From contig CAAFZT010000037.1 in the NCBI GenBank assembly GCA_900767605.1, positions 1 through 17,739 on the forward strand: DNA of 17,739 nucleotides. Direction: 5' to 3'. A model generated the notes under the pieces. The model searched no databases. It worked only from the letters and a program-made list of their open reading frames with translations, and had not been told where the DNA came from. The position numbers were made by a program, and so were the translations under genes. The stretch comes from Bacilli bacterium. GTDB taxonomy: Bacteria > Bacillota_I > Bacilli_A > RFN20 > CAG-826. Positions 1 through 6,917 of this stretch are shown here, in pieces (the first letter of the stretch is position 1; every line of letters starts with the position of its first letter).

Positions 1-360
1 CCGGGATAAACGGAACGGAGGCGGATCAGGTCGAATACACATAATTGGGGACACTCCCGGAAATACATAGCCGAAATCATCCGAATCTTGATTTTCATCA
101 TAAATAGTAATTACATCATCCACCAAACACGGTTCTTCAAAAGTTTCGTCAGTTCTCGCATCTCGCAGTATCAAAACCCCTTCAACCTTGCCGTCGAAGG
201 CCAGAAAGTCACCATCTTTGAAAAATTCACCGGTAATTTTAGGCGATAAAATTTTTATCAGTGGGAGACCAGAGGGAATGGAATCTCCTTCGAGAGTCGG
301 AAGCTGTTCCGAAACTTCTAGAGGTCGATTTGGCAGAATACTGGACCGGAAAATTTTCAT
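1..360 (-). CDS. YceD/DUF177-like protein, 3' part cut by window edge
   Basis: An open frame starts at the ATG whose complement is 358-360 and stays open to base 1 (120 codons seen). The ATG overlaps the pheT stop as ATGA, so it should be translationally coupled to pheT. The protein begins MKIFRSSILPNRPLEVSEQL. Its middle, GKVEGVLILRDARTDETFEE followed by an acidic stretch and GYVFPG, resembles the core of YceD/DUF177 proteins, which have a G-(T/V)-L-x-L-x-x-A/SRT-like strand and an acidic loop. In Gram-positives this family usually sits before rpmF (ribosomal protein L32) and is linked to 23S rRNA accumulation. Past FPG the frame becomes Pro-rich and unconvincing, while the neighbouring frame reads FDLIRLRSVYP, closer to the expected IDL-type segment; a frameshift near 35-57 is possible. 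Family assignment is from remembered pattern only. The gene is at least real by position, RBS-free coupling and an uninterrupted frame. Confidence 0.52.
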   Translation of the reverse strand, partial: MKIFRSSILPNRPLEVSEQLPTLEGDSIPSGLPLIKILSPKITGEFFKDGDFLAFDGKVEGVLILRDARTDETFEEPCLVDDVITIYDENQDSDDFGYVFPGVSPIMCIRPDPPPFRLSR

Positions 361-2747
361 TCGCGAATTTCCGCCTTAAATTTGGCCCTAAGCGAAGCGA
401 TAACTTTTTGGAAGGCGTCGTTTACTTCTTCGTCTTTAAGGGTTGCATCTTTTTTGGAGAAAGTAATAGACAAAGCCATGGACTTCTTGCCGTTGTCGAC
501 GCCCGCACCACGATAAACGTCAAACACCTCAACATTTTTAATCAACGTCGAAGACTTTAATGCCTCTTTGCGTAGATCTTCATAAGGAATGCCTTCGTCA
601 ACAACAAATGCAAGGTCACGGAATACGGAGGGGAATCTCGAAGGAATTGACGCTTTGACATTTCCGACACGTACTTCAAAAGCAGATGCTAAATCAAGAG
701 CAAGAACGGAAGCATTCTTCAGCCCATATGCCTTAAGGGCAACAGGGTGCAGTTCGCCAAAGAACCCGATAAGTTTTTTCCCAATGTAGACTTCAGCGCT
801 TCTGCCCGGATGCATTTCTTTATCAGAAAAGGACCATTTCCTGACGGAATATCTATTCTTGGTAATGCCCAAAATAGCCATTAGATTTTCAAAAATGCCT
901 TTCGCATCATAAAAATCATAAGGACGCTCCGCAATGCCTTCTTGGTTTTTCTCATTTCCAGTTAAAACGACCGAAAGCATTTTCCCTGCATACCCAATGG
1001 CGTCAATGTCACTAATTTCAAACAAAGCAAGATCCTTATTTTGTCGTGCCGCATTATAGGAAGCAGTTTTTAAAACACTGTGAATTAGATTCGTGCGAAC
1101 CTCGGCGTGATCTACCGTCATCGGATTTTTGAGAACATAAGGTTTTGCGCGATTCAAATAGGTAAATTTTTGGTTTTCTTCGGAGGAGACCAACGTGTAG
1201 GAAAGAATTTGATCAAGGCCGTTCGCCAGAAGGAAGCGACGAATTTGGCGCTCCTTTTCTTGATGATCCGTCAATCCATTAAGAGCCAGTTTTGTCGTGG
1301 GAAGAACGCTTTGAACATTGCTGTAGCCTAAAATACGGATAATTTCTTCCGACAAATCCGCCTTCCCATCGATATCGATACGATAGGAGGGGACTTTTAC
1401 CACAAAACTCGTTTCGTCGCTTTCTAGGATTTCAAAATGGTCGCGACGTAAAGTGTTCAGTATCAATTCTTGGGAAAAATTTGTACCAAGCCTGTCATTA
1501 ATATAATTAAAGGATAACGGAATGGTTTTTACAGCGTGGGGAAAAACGTCATACGAATTCGCGACATAGCAATGCTCAGCCCCAGCAAATCTTTTCATTG
1601 CACTTCCTGTCTTGTCTTGAACTTCTTCCATTTGATCGGGGTTCACGCCCTTGCAAAATCTAGATGAAGAGTCGCTGAACAAACCAAGACGATTGGACGT
1701 TCTACGAATCGAGGCATAGTCAAAATACGCGGCTTCAACAACAATATTTTTGGTTGTTTCGCTCACCCTGCACACATCCGCCGTCATAATGCCGGCCAAA
1801 CACATCGGTTTGCCATCAGAAGTAACCACCAAGTCGCCTTTTTCCAAATGATACGTATTGCCATCCATCGCGACAAAATCCCCTTCAAAGTCATCGCGAA
1901 CAATCAGTTCGTTTTTTGGCAATTTATCCGCATCGTACATATTCAGGGGTTGCCCAGTAAGGAGCATAATATAGTTCCCCAAATCAACAACATTATTAAT
2001 AGAACGAATCCCTGCGACCGCAAGAAGTTCTTTTAGTTCGCAAGGGGATTTAGAAACGGAAACATTTTTGTAAATACGTCCCGTAAAAATTTGGCATTTC
2101 GGCGTTTCAGATCCACAAACAAAATGGATGGGAGAAGATTCTAATGGATCGATTTTTTGGAAACGGGTGTCCTTGTCGAAAAGACAGGCTACTTCCTTTG
2201 CAACGTTCTCAAAGGAATATAAATCGGGGCGGTTCGGCAAAACATCCAAATCGATAGCAACGTCGTCTAGATGCAAATAGCCCAAAACGTCCTCTTCGCC
2301 AACGGGCGCATCCGCGGGAAGTTCCTCGACCCCACTTGTTTGCTGTTCCGTTAAAAATTTCTTGTCTACGCCTAATTCAAGAAGAGAACAGCACATACCA
2401 TCGCTATCGACTCCCCGAATCTTCGACGGACGAATTTCTCCACCAGGGAGCTTGGCCCCATTGCGAGCCACGATAACCTTTAAGCCGGTCCTAGCATTTG
2501 GGGCGCCGCACACTATCTGATGCACACCATTTTTGGCTCCTTCATCAACTTGCAAAATGTGTAAATGGTCGGAGTCAGGGTGAGGAATGCACGACAAAAT
2601 TTCCCCAATGACCAAATTTGTTCCTGATGCCAAAGGAGAAATTTCCTCCACTTCTGCACCGGCAAACGTTAATTTATCAGCAATCTCTTTCGGACTTGCA
2701 CCATCCAAGTCGATATGGTTAAGAAGATAACGATACGAAACTTTCAT
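357..2747 (-). CDS. pheT: Phenylalanine-tRNA ligase beta subunit
   Basis: Large subunit of the (alpha-beta)2 enzyme that charges tRNA-Phe in the cytoplasm. The 796 residues match the usual bacterial length. In order I see the N-terminal PheT segment, an EMAP/OB-like tRNA-binding domain (about 42-155, with NLVIGEIL, HPDSDHLHILQVDEG and QIVCGAPNAR), the B3/B4 editing region (about 215-380), the B5 domain (about 405-475), a catalytic-core-like domain (about 480-690, ending with HPGRSAEVYIGKKLIGFFGE) and a C-terminal ferredoxin-fold anticodon-binding domain (about 703-796, SIPSRFPSVFRDLAFVVDE). The start is ATG with GAGGT about 7 nt upstream; this Shine-Dalgarno overlaps the TGA stop of pheS, leaving a 9-nt gap, so the two are co-transcribed and probably coupled. 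It ends in TGA inside an ATGA overlap with the next gene. Expression should follow the T-box ahead of pheS. Confidence 0.98.
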   Translation of the reverse strand: MKVSYRYLLNHIDLDGASPKEIADKLTFAGAEVEEISPLASGTNLVIGEILSCIPHPDSDHLHILQVDEGAKNGVHQIVCGAPNARTGLKVIVARNGAKLPGGEIRPSKIRGVDSDGMCCSLLELGVDKKFLTEQQTSGVEELPADAPVGEEDVLGYLHLDDVAIDLDVLPNRPDLYSFENVAKEVACLFDKDTRFQKIDPLESSPIHFVCGSETPKCQIFTGRIYKNVSVSKSPCELKELLAVAGIRSINNVVDLGNYIMLLTGQPLNMYDADKLPKNELIVRDDFEGDFVAMDGNTYHLEKGDLVVTSDGKPMCLAGIMTADVCRVSETTKNIVVEAAYFDYASIRRTSNRLGLFSDSSSRFCKGVNPDQMEEVQDKTGSAMKRFAGAEHCYVANSYDVFPHAVKTIPLSFNYINDRLGTNFSQELILNTLRRDHFEILESDETSFVVKVPSYRIDIDGKADLSEEIIRILGYSNVQSVLPTTKLALNGLTDHQEKERQIRRFLLANGLDQILSYTLVSSEENQKFTYLNRAKPYVLKNPMTVDHAEVRTNLIHSVLKTASYNAARQNKDLALFEISDIDAIGYAGKMLSVVLTGNEKNQEGIAERPYDFYDAKGIFENLMAILGITKNRYSVRKWSFSDKEMHPGRSAEVYIGKKLIGFFGELHPVALKAYGLKNASVLALDLASAFEVRVGNVKASIPSRFPSVFRDLAFVVDEGIPYEDLRKEALKSSTLIKNVEVFDVYRGAGVDNGKKSMALSITFSKKDATLKDEEVNDAFQKVIASLRAKFKAEIRE

Positions 2748-2756
2748 CTTGAAACC

Positions 2757-3803
2757 TCACTTATTCATAAACGTATTTAGGAAGCGAACATCGTTCGAAT
2801 AAATCCTTCGAATGTCATCGATTCCATAGCGAAGCATGGCCACACGTTCCACGCCGACGCCAAAAGCAAAGCCCGACCAAACTTCAGGATCATAGCCACA
2901 CATTTCCAACACTTTAGGATTGACCATGCCTGCGCCCAATATTTCTATCCAGCCAGTTCCTTTGCAAAGCGCGCATCCCTTTCCGCCGCAGTTGAAACAA
3001 GAAACATCGACTTCAACGCTCGGCTCGGTGAACGGGAAATAACTGGAGCGCAAGCGAATCTCCCTTTTTTCGCCAAACATTTTGCGAACAAAGAGCTCTA
3101 ACGTGGCTTTCAGGTTCGCAATGGAAATATTATGATCAACAACCAAACCTTCGATTTGGGCAAATTGATGGCTGTGAGTCATGTCGTCATCGTCGCGTCG
3201 ATAGGCTTTGCCGGGGCAAATCAATTTAATTGGGGTTTTGGGCTGTCTTTCTAACATGGCGTGTGCTTGCGCAGCGGAGGTTTGGGTCCTTAAGAGACGT
3301 TCTCCTTCTCCTTCAATATAGAAAGTATCCTGCATATCTCGCGATGGGTGATCCTTCGGAACATTGAGCAATTCGAAATTAAAATAATCGCTTTCGACGT
3401 CCCGTCCTTCTGCAACTTCGTAGCCCATGTTGAGAAAAATGTCCGTCACCTCGTCAACAATTAAATAATATGGATTTATTTTTCCGGGCTTAACCGCGCG
3501 GCCAGGGAGCGTGATATCAAGAGATTCCGAAAGTAATTTTTTATTAAGGGCTTCTTCCTCGATCTTGCTTTTTTTCTGTTCATAGAGCTCATTTACTTTC
3601 GAACGAGCTTCATTGGCCATTTTTCCACAAGCGGCTTTTTCTTCCTTCGGTACGCTACGCATCTCGCTAAGCAAACCGCAAACACAGCCTTTTTTGCTAA
3701 GGAATTCGTTATAAAACCCAACAAGCTGTCCCTCGTTTTCAATCGAATCAATTGCTTGCGTGGCCTTTTCTATAATTTGTTTACACTGTTCAATGAAATC
3801 CAT
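2757..3803 (-). CDS. pheS: Phenylalanine-tRNA ligase alpha subunit
   Basis: Catalytic subunit of phenylalanyl-tRNA synthetase (ATP + Phe + tRNA-Phe). It is a class II synthetase of 348 residues, the normal length for Firmicutes. The first ~100 residues are charged and helical, as expected for the tRNA-binding coiled coil. Motif 2 is visible as GKAYRRDDDDMTHSHQFAQIEG (around 195-220) and motif 3 as GFAFGVGVERVAMLRYGI near the C-terminus. Between them a four-Cys cluster, CFNCGGKGCALCKGTGW, is the kind of zinc-like knuckle found in many bacterial PheS. The start ATG has a strong AGAGGAG 6 nt upstream, located just after the T-box terminator, so transcription attenuation decides whether the site is made. 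The stop is TGA. pheT follows at once. Confidence 0.98.
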   Translation of the reverse strand: MDFIEQCKQIIEKATQAIDSIENEGQLVGFYNEFLSKKGCVCGLLSEMRSVPKEEKAACGKMANEARSKVNELYEQKKSKIEEEALNKKLLSESLDITLPGRAVKPGKINPYYLIVDEVTDIFLNMGYEVAEGRDVESDYFNFELLNVPKDHPSRDMQDTFYIEGEGERLLRTQTSAAQAHAMLERQPKTPIKLICPGKAYRRDDDDMTHSHQFAQIEGLVVDHNISIANLKATLELFVRKMFGEKREIRLRSSYFPFTEPSVEVDVSCFNCGGKGCALCKGTGWIEILGAGMVNPKVLEMCGYDPEVWSGFAFGVGVERVAMLRYGIDDIRRIYSNDVRFLNTFMNK

Positions 3804-3829
3804 ATAAGCTCCTCTAAATAAAAAGATGG

Positions 3830-4014
3830 CTCAAGGAACGAGAAATCCCGTGGTACCATCCTAATTCGCTTTTGTGCGCTCTATTCCCTATAACGCGGGG
3901 CGGCCTCTCGGCGTTCTCAGAGGTGAATTCGCGGATTTCCGTCCGACGGCTCTCAGCCAAGACCGTCTTCTCTTTGTTGGGAAATTTGCCCGTTACTACT
4001 TCTCTTCAACGAAC
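3830..4014 (-). promoter_or_regulatory. T-box leader (tRNA-Phe sensing) of pheST
   Basis: Read on the minus strand, the leader carries the conserved T-box sequence AGGATGGTACCACGG (3862-3848), which pairs with the uncharged tRNA CCA end. Upstream is a Stem I: a GCCCGTT/AACGGGC helix, an AGTAGTAA segment, an ATTTCC/GGAAAT helix, AGAGAAG, and a distal GACGG/CCGTC hairpin with a GGCTGAGAG loop. After these comes a specifier region GAATTCACC, so the specifier triplet is UUC (3927-3925), which fits phenylalanine. The competing terminator pairs GATGG (3859-3855) with CCATC about 25 nt later, with an inner ACGGGA/TCTCGT helix, followed by TTTTT just before the pheS ribosome site. High charged tRNA-Phe should stop transcription here. 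Confidence 0.92.
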
Positions 4015-4020
4015 GGGCTC

Positions 4021-4049
4021 ATTTTATACCTTCGTTCACGGGTTGAAAA
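4021..4049 (-). promoter_or_regulatory. Putative sigma-A promoter of T-box-pheST
   Basis: On the minus strand TTTTCA (4049-4044) lies 17 nt before TAAAAT (4026-4021), both 4-5 of 6 matches to the consensus. A start near 4014 would begin the transcript right at the base of T-box Stem I. It lies in the 60-nt gap after the TrmH gene, so pheST can be transcribed separately from the upstream genes. Supported by pattern only. Confidence 0.5.
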
Positions 4050-4082
4050 GGGCCGTTGAAGGCATCAAGGATAAGCGCAGAG

Positions 4083-4817
4083 CTATTCAACCTTATTTTT
4101 AAGGTTATACATTAAGATACCGCCGGCAATTCCTACATTAAGGGAATCAATACCGGACATCTCAATCTTAACAATTTGATCACACTGGGAAATCAGGGTT
4201 TCGGTCATTCCGCGTCCCTCATTGCCCAACACCAAGGCAAACTTGGTAGTAGTCATTTTGAAATCACCCAGCGCTATGGAATTGTGAAGAGCAGACCCCA
4301 CCACCTGATATCCGGCTTGGCGAAGAAGTGAAACCGCCTCTTGCTCATTTTTAGGAAAATGCAAGGAAAGTTCAAATATAGCACCCTGCGTCCCCGCCAC
4401 AACTTTTCCATTAAAAGGCGAACAGCACCCAGGAAGCAGGAAAATATCTTTGTAACCAAAGGCAAGTGCGGTTCGCAAAAGCGTCCCCATATTCCCAGGA
4501 TCTTGTATGCGGTCCAGCACTAAAACGCGATTCGATTTCAAGCCTGGATTGGGGTCTTTGTAATGGGCGACCCCTACGATTCCTTCCGGGGATTTGTTAC
4601 TTGAAATCTTATCGACAATCGACATCGGGCATTGATGAACGATTACGTTGGGAGCAGAAAAGGAATCTCTTGTAAACACTTCATCAAGACAAAATGCCGC
4701 GCTTGCCATTTCAACAACGTGAAACCCTTCAACCAAAAAAGCATTTTTGGAAGGTTTCATTCTTACGTCAATTGCGTTCTTTACCCGCGGGTTATTACGA
4801 CTTTCAATACGGTCCAT
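4083..4817 (-). CDS. TrmH/SpoU-family RNA 2'-O-methyltransferase
   Basis: SAM-dependent methyltransferase of the knotted SPOUT class, adding a 2'-O-methyl group to a ribose in rRNA or tRNA. All three family motifs are visible: motif 1 in RIQDPGNMGTLLRTALAFG (middle), motif 2 as ALVLGNEGRGM, and motif 3 as IEMSGIDSLNVGIAGGILMYNL at the C-terminus. The N-terminus (SRNNPRVKNAIDVRMKPSKNAFLVEGFHVVE) looks like the L30e-like substrate-binding domain that TrmH proteins such as RlmB and B. subtilis YsgA carry. At 244 residues it is typical. It sits upstream of pheS as ysgA does in B. subtilis, so I favour a YsgA-like 23S rRNA methyltransferase, but the exact target base cannot be read from sequence. 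Its ATG overlaps the upstream stop by one base (TAATG), so translation is coupled. Confidence 0.93.
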   Translation of the reverse strand: MDRIESRNNPRVKNAIDVRMKPSKNAFLVEGFHVVEMASAAFCLDEVFTRDSFSAPNVIVHQCPMSIVDKISSNKSPEGIVGVAHYKDPNPGLKSNRVLVLDRIQDPGNMGTLLRTALAFGYKDIFLLPGCCSPFNGKVVAGTQGAIFELSLHFPKNEQEAVSLLRQAGYQVVGSALHNSIALGDFKMTTTKFALVLGNEGRGMTETLISQCDQIVKIEMSGIDSLNVGIAGGILMYNLKNKVE

Positions 4818-5446
4818 TACTTATGAATTTCCTTAATTAATTTTTTTCGAGATATTTGATAATCTGGGTCGTACCGATACACGACAGCATAGAATCTCTC
4901 CGAATGGTTGGGTTCAAAAAAATGAGCTAACTCGTGAACGACCACCGAATCAATAATATCAGGAGAATAACAAATCAGCGAGACGGCAAACGATAAAGCA
5001 TGAGTTTTGGCGGAATTGGAGCCGTAGCGAGTTCCCATATCCCGAACACGGACTTTATAGGGCTTCGGGATGCCCATCATTTTTTCATAGTAGGCAACGC
5101 GATCTGTTATATAAGGTAAAGCGCGGCTTTTTAGAAATGCCAAGACGTCTTCTTTATTGGAAAAATCTCCTCCAACCTTATCCCCAAAAAGAAAACAATA
5201 ATCTTCTCCCCAGTTTTTCTCCCCGTGATACTTGGCTCTGCTCTTTTGATAAGAGATTTTGAATTTCTCCAAAAGACTAATGGCAATTTTTTGGACTTCT
5301 TGACTATTTCGCTTGTAATAGGTCGGCATCGACAAAGAAAAACCACCGGACGAAAGTTTACGCATCGTCACATGGCTCGTTCGGTGAAAACGAAGTTTAA
5401 CCTTAACCAAGCCGCCGTCAAAAGGAATGAGGATTTCTTCAGTCAT
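4817..5446 (-). CDS. YgjP/DUF45-type putative zinc metallohydrolase
   Basis: This looks like the YgjP (DUF45, WLM/SprT-like) family of small zincin-fold proteins. The C-terminal half has the diagnostic HExxH site in VVVHELAHFFEPNHSERFY, with a second histidine (NHS) as likely third metal ligand, preceded by the family segment RYGSNSAKTHALSF (usually R-W/Y-G-S-C/N-S). I choose the second ATG (5446; 209 residues), because a consensus TATAAT lies exactly 7 bases before it and no good ribosome site precedes either ATG; a start 9 bases upstream would add MQI. The biological substrate of this family is not established. It is the first gene of the block with TrmH and overlaps it by one base. Divergent to the DUF523 gene. 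Confidence 0.86.
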   Translation of the reverse strand: MTEEILIPFDGGLVKVKLRFHRTSHVTMRKLSSGGFSLSMPTYYKRNSQEVQKIAISLLEKFKISYQKSRAKYHGEKNWGEDYCFLFGDKVGGDFSNKEDVLAFLKSRALPYITDRVAYYEKMMGIPKPYKVRVRDMGTRYGSNSAKTHALSFAVSLICYSPDIIDSVVVHELAHFFEPNHSERFYAVVYRYDPDYQISRKKLIKEIHK

Positions 5447-5453
5447 GATTTGC

Positions 5454-5482
5454 ATTATACTTCTTGTTTTCTTGAATCATAA
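5454..5482 (-). promoter_or_regulatory. Putative promoter of the YgjP-TrmH genes, possibly leaderless
   Basis: On the minus strand a perfect TATAAT (5459-5454) is followed 7 bases later by ATG (5446), so the transcript could begin on the A of the start codon. The -35 at 17 bp, TTATGA (5482-5477), matches TTGACA in only 3 of 6 positions. No AGGAGG-like site precedes the ATG. Confidence 0.45.
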
Positions 5483-5504
5483 ATAAGAATAGAATACCAA
5501 GGCT

Positions 5505-6599
5505 ATGGAAAAAATCTTAATTTCTGCGTGCCTCGTCGGTGACAACACCCGATTCGATGGCGGTAATTGTCGCAACGAACTTGTGTCTGAACTAAACCAA
5601 TATTACGATCTCGTCCCTTTTTGTCCTGAAATGGAGGGCGGGTTGCCCATCCCACGTGAGCCCGGCGAAATTTTCCACGATGCCGTGAAAACGAAAAAGG
5701 GAAAAGATATCACTCGTTTTTATAATAGCGGAGCGGAAAAAGCCCTTGCGCTTTGCTCCTTTTTAGGAATCAAAATAGCAGTCCTAAAAGAGAATAGTCC
5801 TTCTTGTGGCGTCCACCATATCTACAATGGCCATTTTAATTCCACAACAATTGTGGGATCTGGCATCACCACAAGCCTGTTAAAGTCAAAAGGAATACGC
5901 GTCATTTCCGAAGAGGAATTGCCCACATTCTTAGAAGACTGCAAGGAAAAAGCAGGGAAAACTGCTTTGAAAATCGAATTGGAGAAACAAGCAGATCTTG
6001 GAAAGCCTGTTCCATCTCGTCCGTTCGATCAAAATTCAGACCGGGCCCATTTCAAGGAAAAAGGATTTGGCAAAGACAAATCATTTGACGGAGAAGCCGA
6101 CCATTCAGAAAAAGGAGAACGCCGGGCTTACCATCATGAAGATGGAGAGCATCGTTCTTATCGAGATAGCGGCGAGCGTCGTTCGTTCCGACACGGCGAT
6201 GGTGAACGCAGGCCGTTCCGTCGACGCGATGGAGAGCGTTCCGATTTCCGAAAAGACAACCCGCAGCCCTTCCAAACGAACAACCCTGAGGGAGAAGAAA
6301 AACGTAGCTTTAGAAAACCGCGTCGCGAATTCGACCGCAGGAACGATTCTTACGGAAAACGTGATGGCCACAAGCCTTACTTGGATTCCCCCCGTTCCTA
6401 TCGTCCTCGACGCGACAGCGATAACTACGAAGGAAAAGAAAAGAAATCGTATGGTGATTTCAAAAAAGACGGGGAACGCAGGAAATCATTTGGCAAAAGA
6501 AAACCTTACGAATCCGGCGAACGCCGCCAAACCCGCTCCTTCCGCGGCGATAAACCTCGCGCGCCTCGTCGTAAGGACTGGAAAAAGAAAGACGAATAA
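5505..6599 (+). CDS. DUF523 protein with long Arg-rich disordered tail
   Basis: Residues 1-145 are a complete DUF523 domain: ISACLVGDNTRFDGGNCRN at the start, FCPEMEGGLPIPREP, then KENSPSCGVHHIYNGHF and GITTSLLKSKGI. The cysteines at 9, 22, 40 and 101 are at conserved places in this family, whose function is unknown. Bacterial DUF523 proteins are usually about 150 residues; this one continues for ~200 more. The extra part (about 165-364) is rich in Arg, Lys, Glu, Asp, Ser, Phe and Tyr, has no hydrophobic core, and contains five tandem copies of a 10-residue unit (see repeat). Such tails resemble the RNA-binding ends of DEAD-box helicases, so RNA or phosphate-backbone binding is a guess. The start ATG has only AAGG two bases upstream, a poor ribosome site; the only nearby promoter match is weak. 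A strong terminator follows 26 bases after the stop. Confidence 0.87.
   Translation: MEKILISACLVGDNTRFDGGNCRNELVSELNQYYDLVPFCPEMEGGLPIPREPGEIFHDAVKTKKGKDITRFYNSGAEKALALCSFLGIKIAVLKENSPSCGVHHIYNGHFNSTTIVGSGITTSLLKSKGIRVISEEELPTFLEDCKEKAGKTALKIELEKQADLGKPVPSRPFDQNSDRAHFKEKGFGKDKSFDGEADHSEKGERRAYHHEDGEHRSYRDSGERRSFRHGDGERRPFRRRDGERSDFRKDNPQPFQTNNPEGEEKRSFRKPRREFDRRNDSYGKRDGHKPYLDSPRSYRPRRDSDNYEGKEKKSYGDFKKDGERRKSFGKRKPYESGERRQTRSFRGDKPRAPRRKDWKKKDE
6114..6260 (+). repeat. Tandem 10-residue repeats (GERRxFRxxD) in the DUF523 protein tail
   Basis: Codons 204-252 read as five successive units GERRAYHHED, GEHRSYRDS, GERRSFRHGD, GERRPFRRRD and GERSDFRKDN: four of 10 residues and one of 9. The protein pattern (Gly-Glu-Arg/His-Arg, aromatic at position 6, Arg, Asp at the end) is conserved more clearly than the DNA, which suggests selection on the peptide and not very recent duplication. 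Confidence 0.8.
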
Positions 6600-6602
6600 C
6601 GA

Positions 6603-6896
6603 TCAAAGTCCTTGGTCGTGTTCTTGGGCGAAATCCGTTTCGCCCTTTTCTTTTTCCTCAACCATATCAAGGCGCTCGCTTATTGTCGCAACGTAATTAC
6701 CGATAGCAAACAAGAAGGAAGCCACTAAAACAATGAAGCATGCAAGGCATAAATCCATCTTATTGCTTAAAGCGGCAACGCTATTTTGGTCGCTGGATTT
6801 AACAAAAAGGATGGCGATACTTAATGCCGTCATTGCCAAAAACACAACCAGACAGATAACCCGGAATGTTTTTGGAGTAAATTTGATTTTTTTCAT
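6603..6896 (-). CDS. Small two-helix membrane protein, unknown function
   Basis: I do not recognise this 97-residue protein. It has a basic N-terminus (MKKIKFTPKTF), a first hydrophobic helix at about 12-32 (VICLVVFLAMTALSIAILFV), a short polar turn, a second helix at about 47-70 (MDLCLACFIVLVASFLFAIG) and a charged C-terminal tail. By the positive-inside rule both ends are probably cytoplasmic. A good AAAGGAG lies 4 bases before the ATG. It sits directly downstream of the structured RNA at 6918-7158 on the same strand, so that RNA may be its leader. Its stop is 3 bases from the stop of the convergent DUF523 gene, and its last ~15 codons are laid over that gene's terminator. No terminator of its own was seen. 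Confidence 0.75.
   Translation of the reverse strand: MKKIKFTPKTFRVICLVVFLAMTALSIAILFVKSSDQNSVAALSNKMDLCLACFIVLVASFLFAIGNYVATISERLDMVEEKEKGETDFAQEHDQGL
6626..6649 (+). terminator. Intrinsic terminator of the DUF523 gene
   Basis: A perfect 8-bp stem, GGGCGAAA and TTTCGCCC with a TCCG loop, is followed by TTTTCTTTTT on the plus strand. It lies inside the 3' coding end of the convergent membrane protein gene. There is no U-run in the minus direction, so it works one way. Confidence 0.88.
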
Positions 6897-6917
6897 GAAT
6901 CTCCTTTCATAAAATGC

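Noticed and set aside
5998..6696. Second-frame open reading frame (232 codons) over the DUF523 tail
   Set aside because: Frame shadow of the low-complexity tail; no ribosome site, Ala/Thr/Lys/Asn content from shifted Arg codons.
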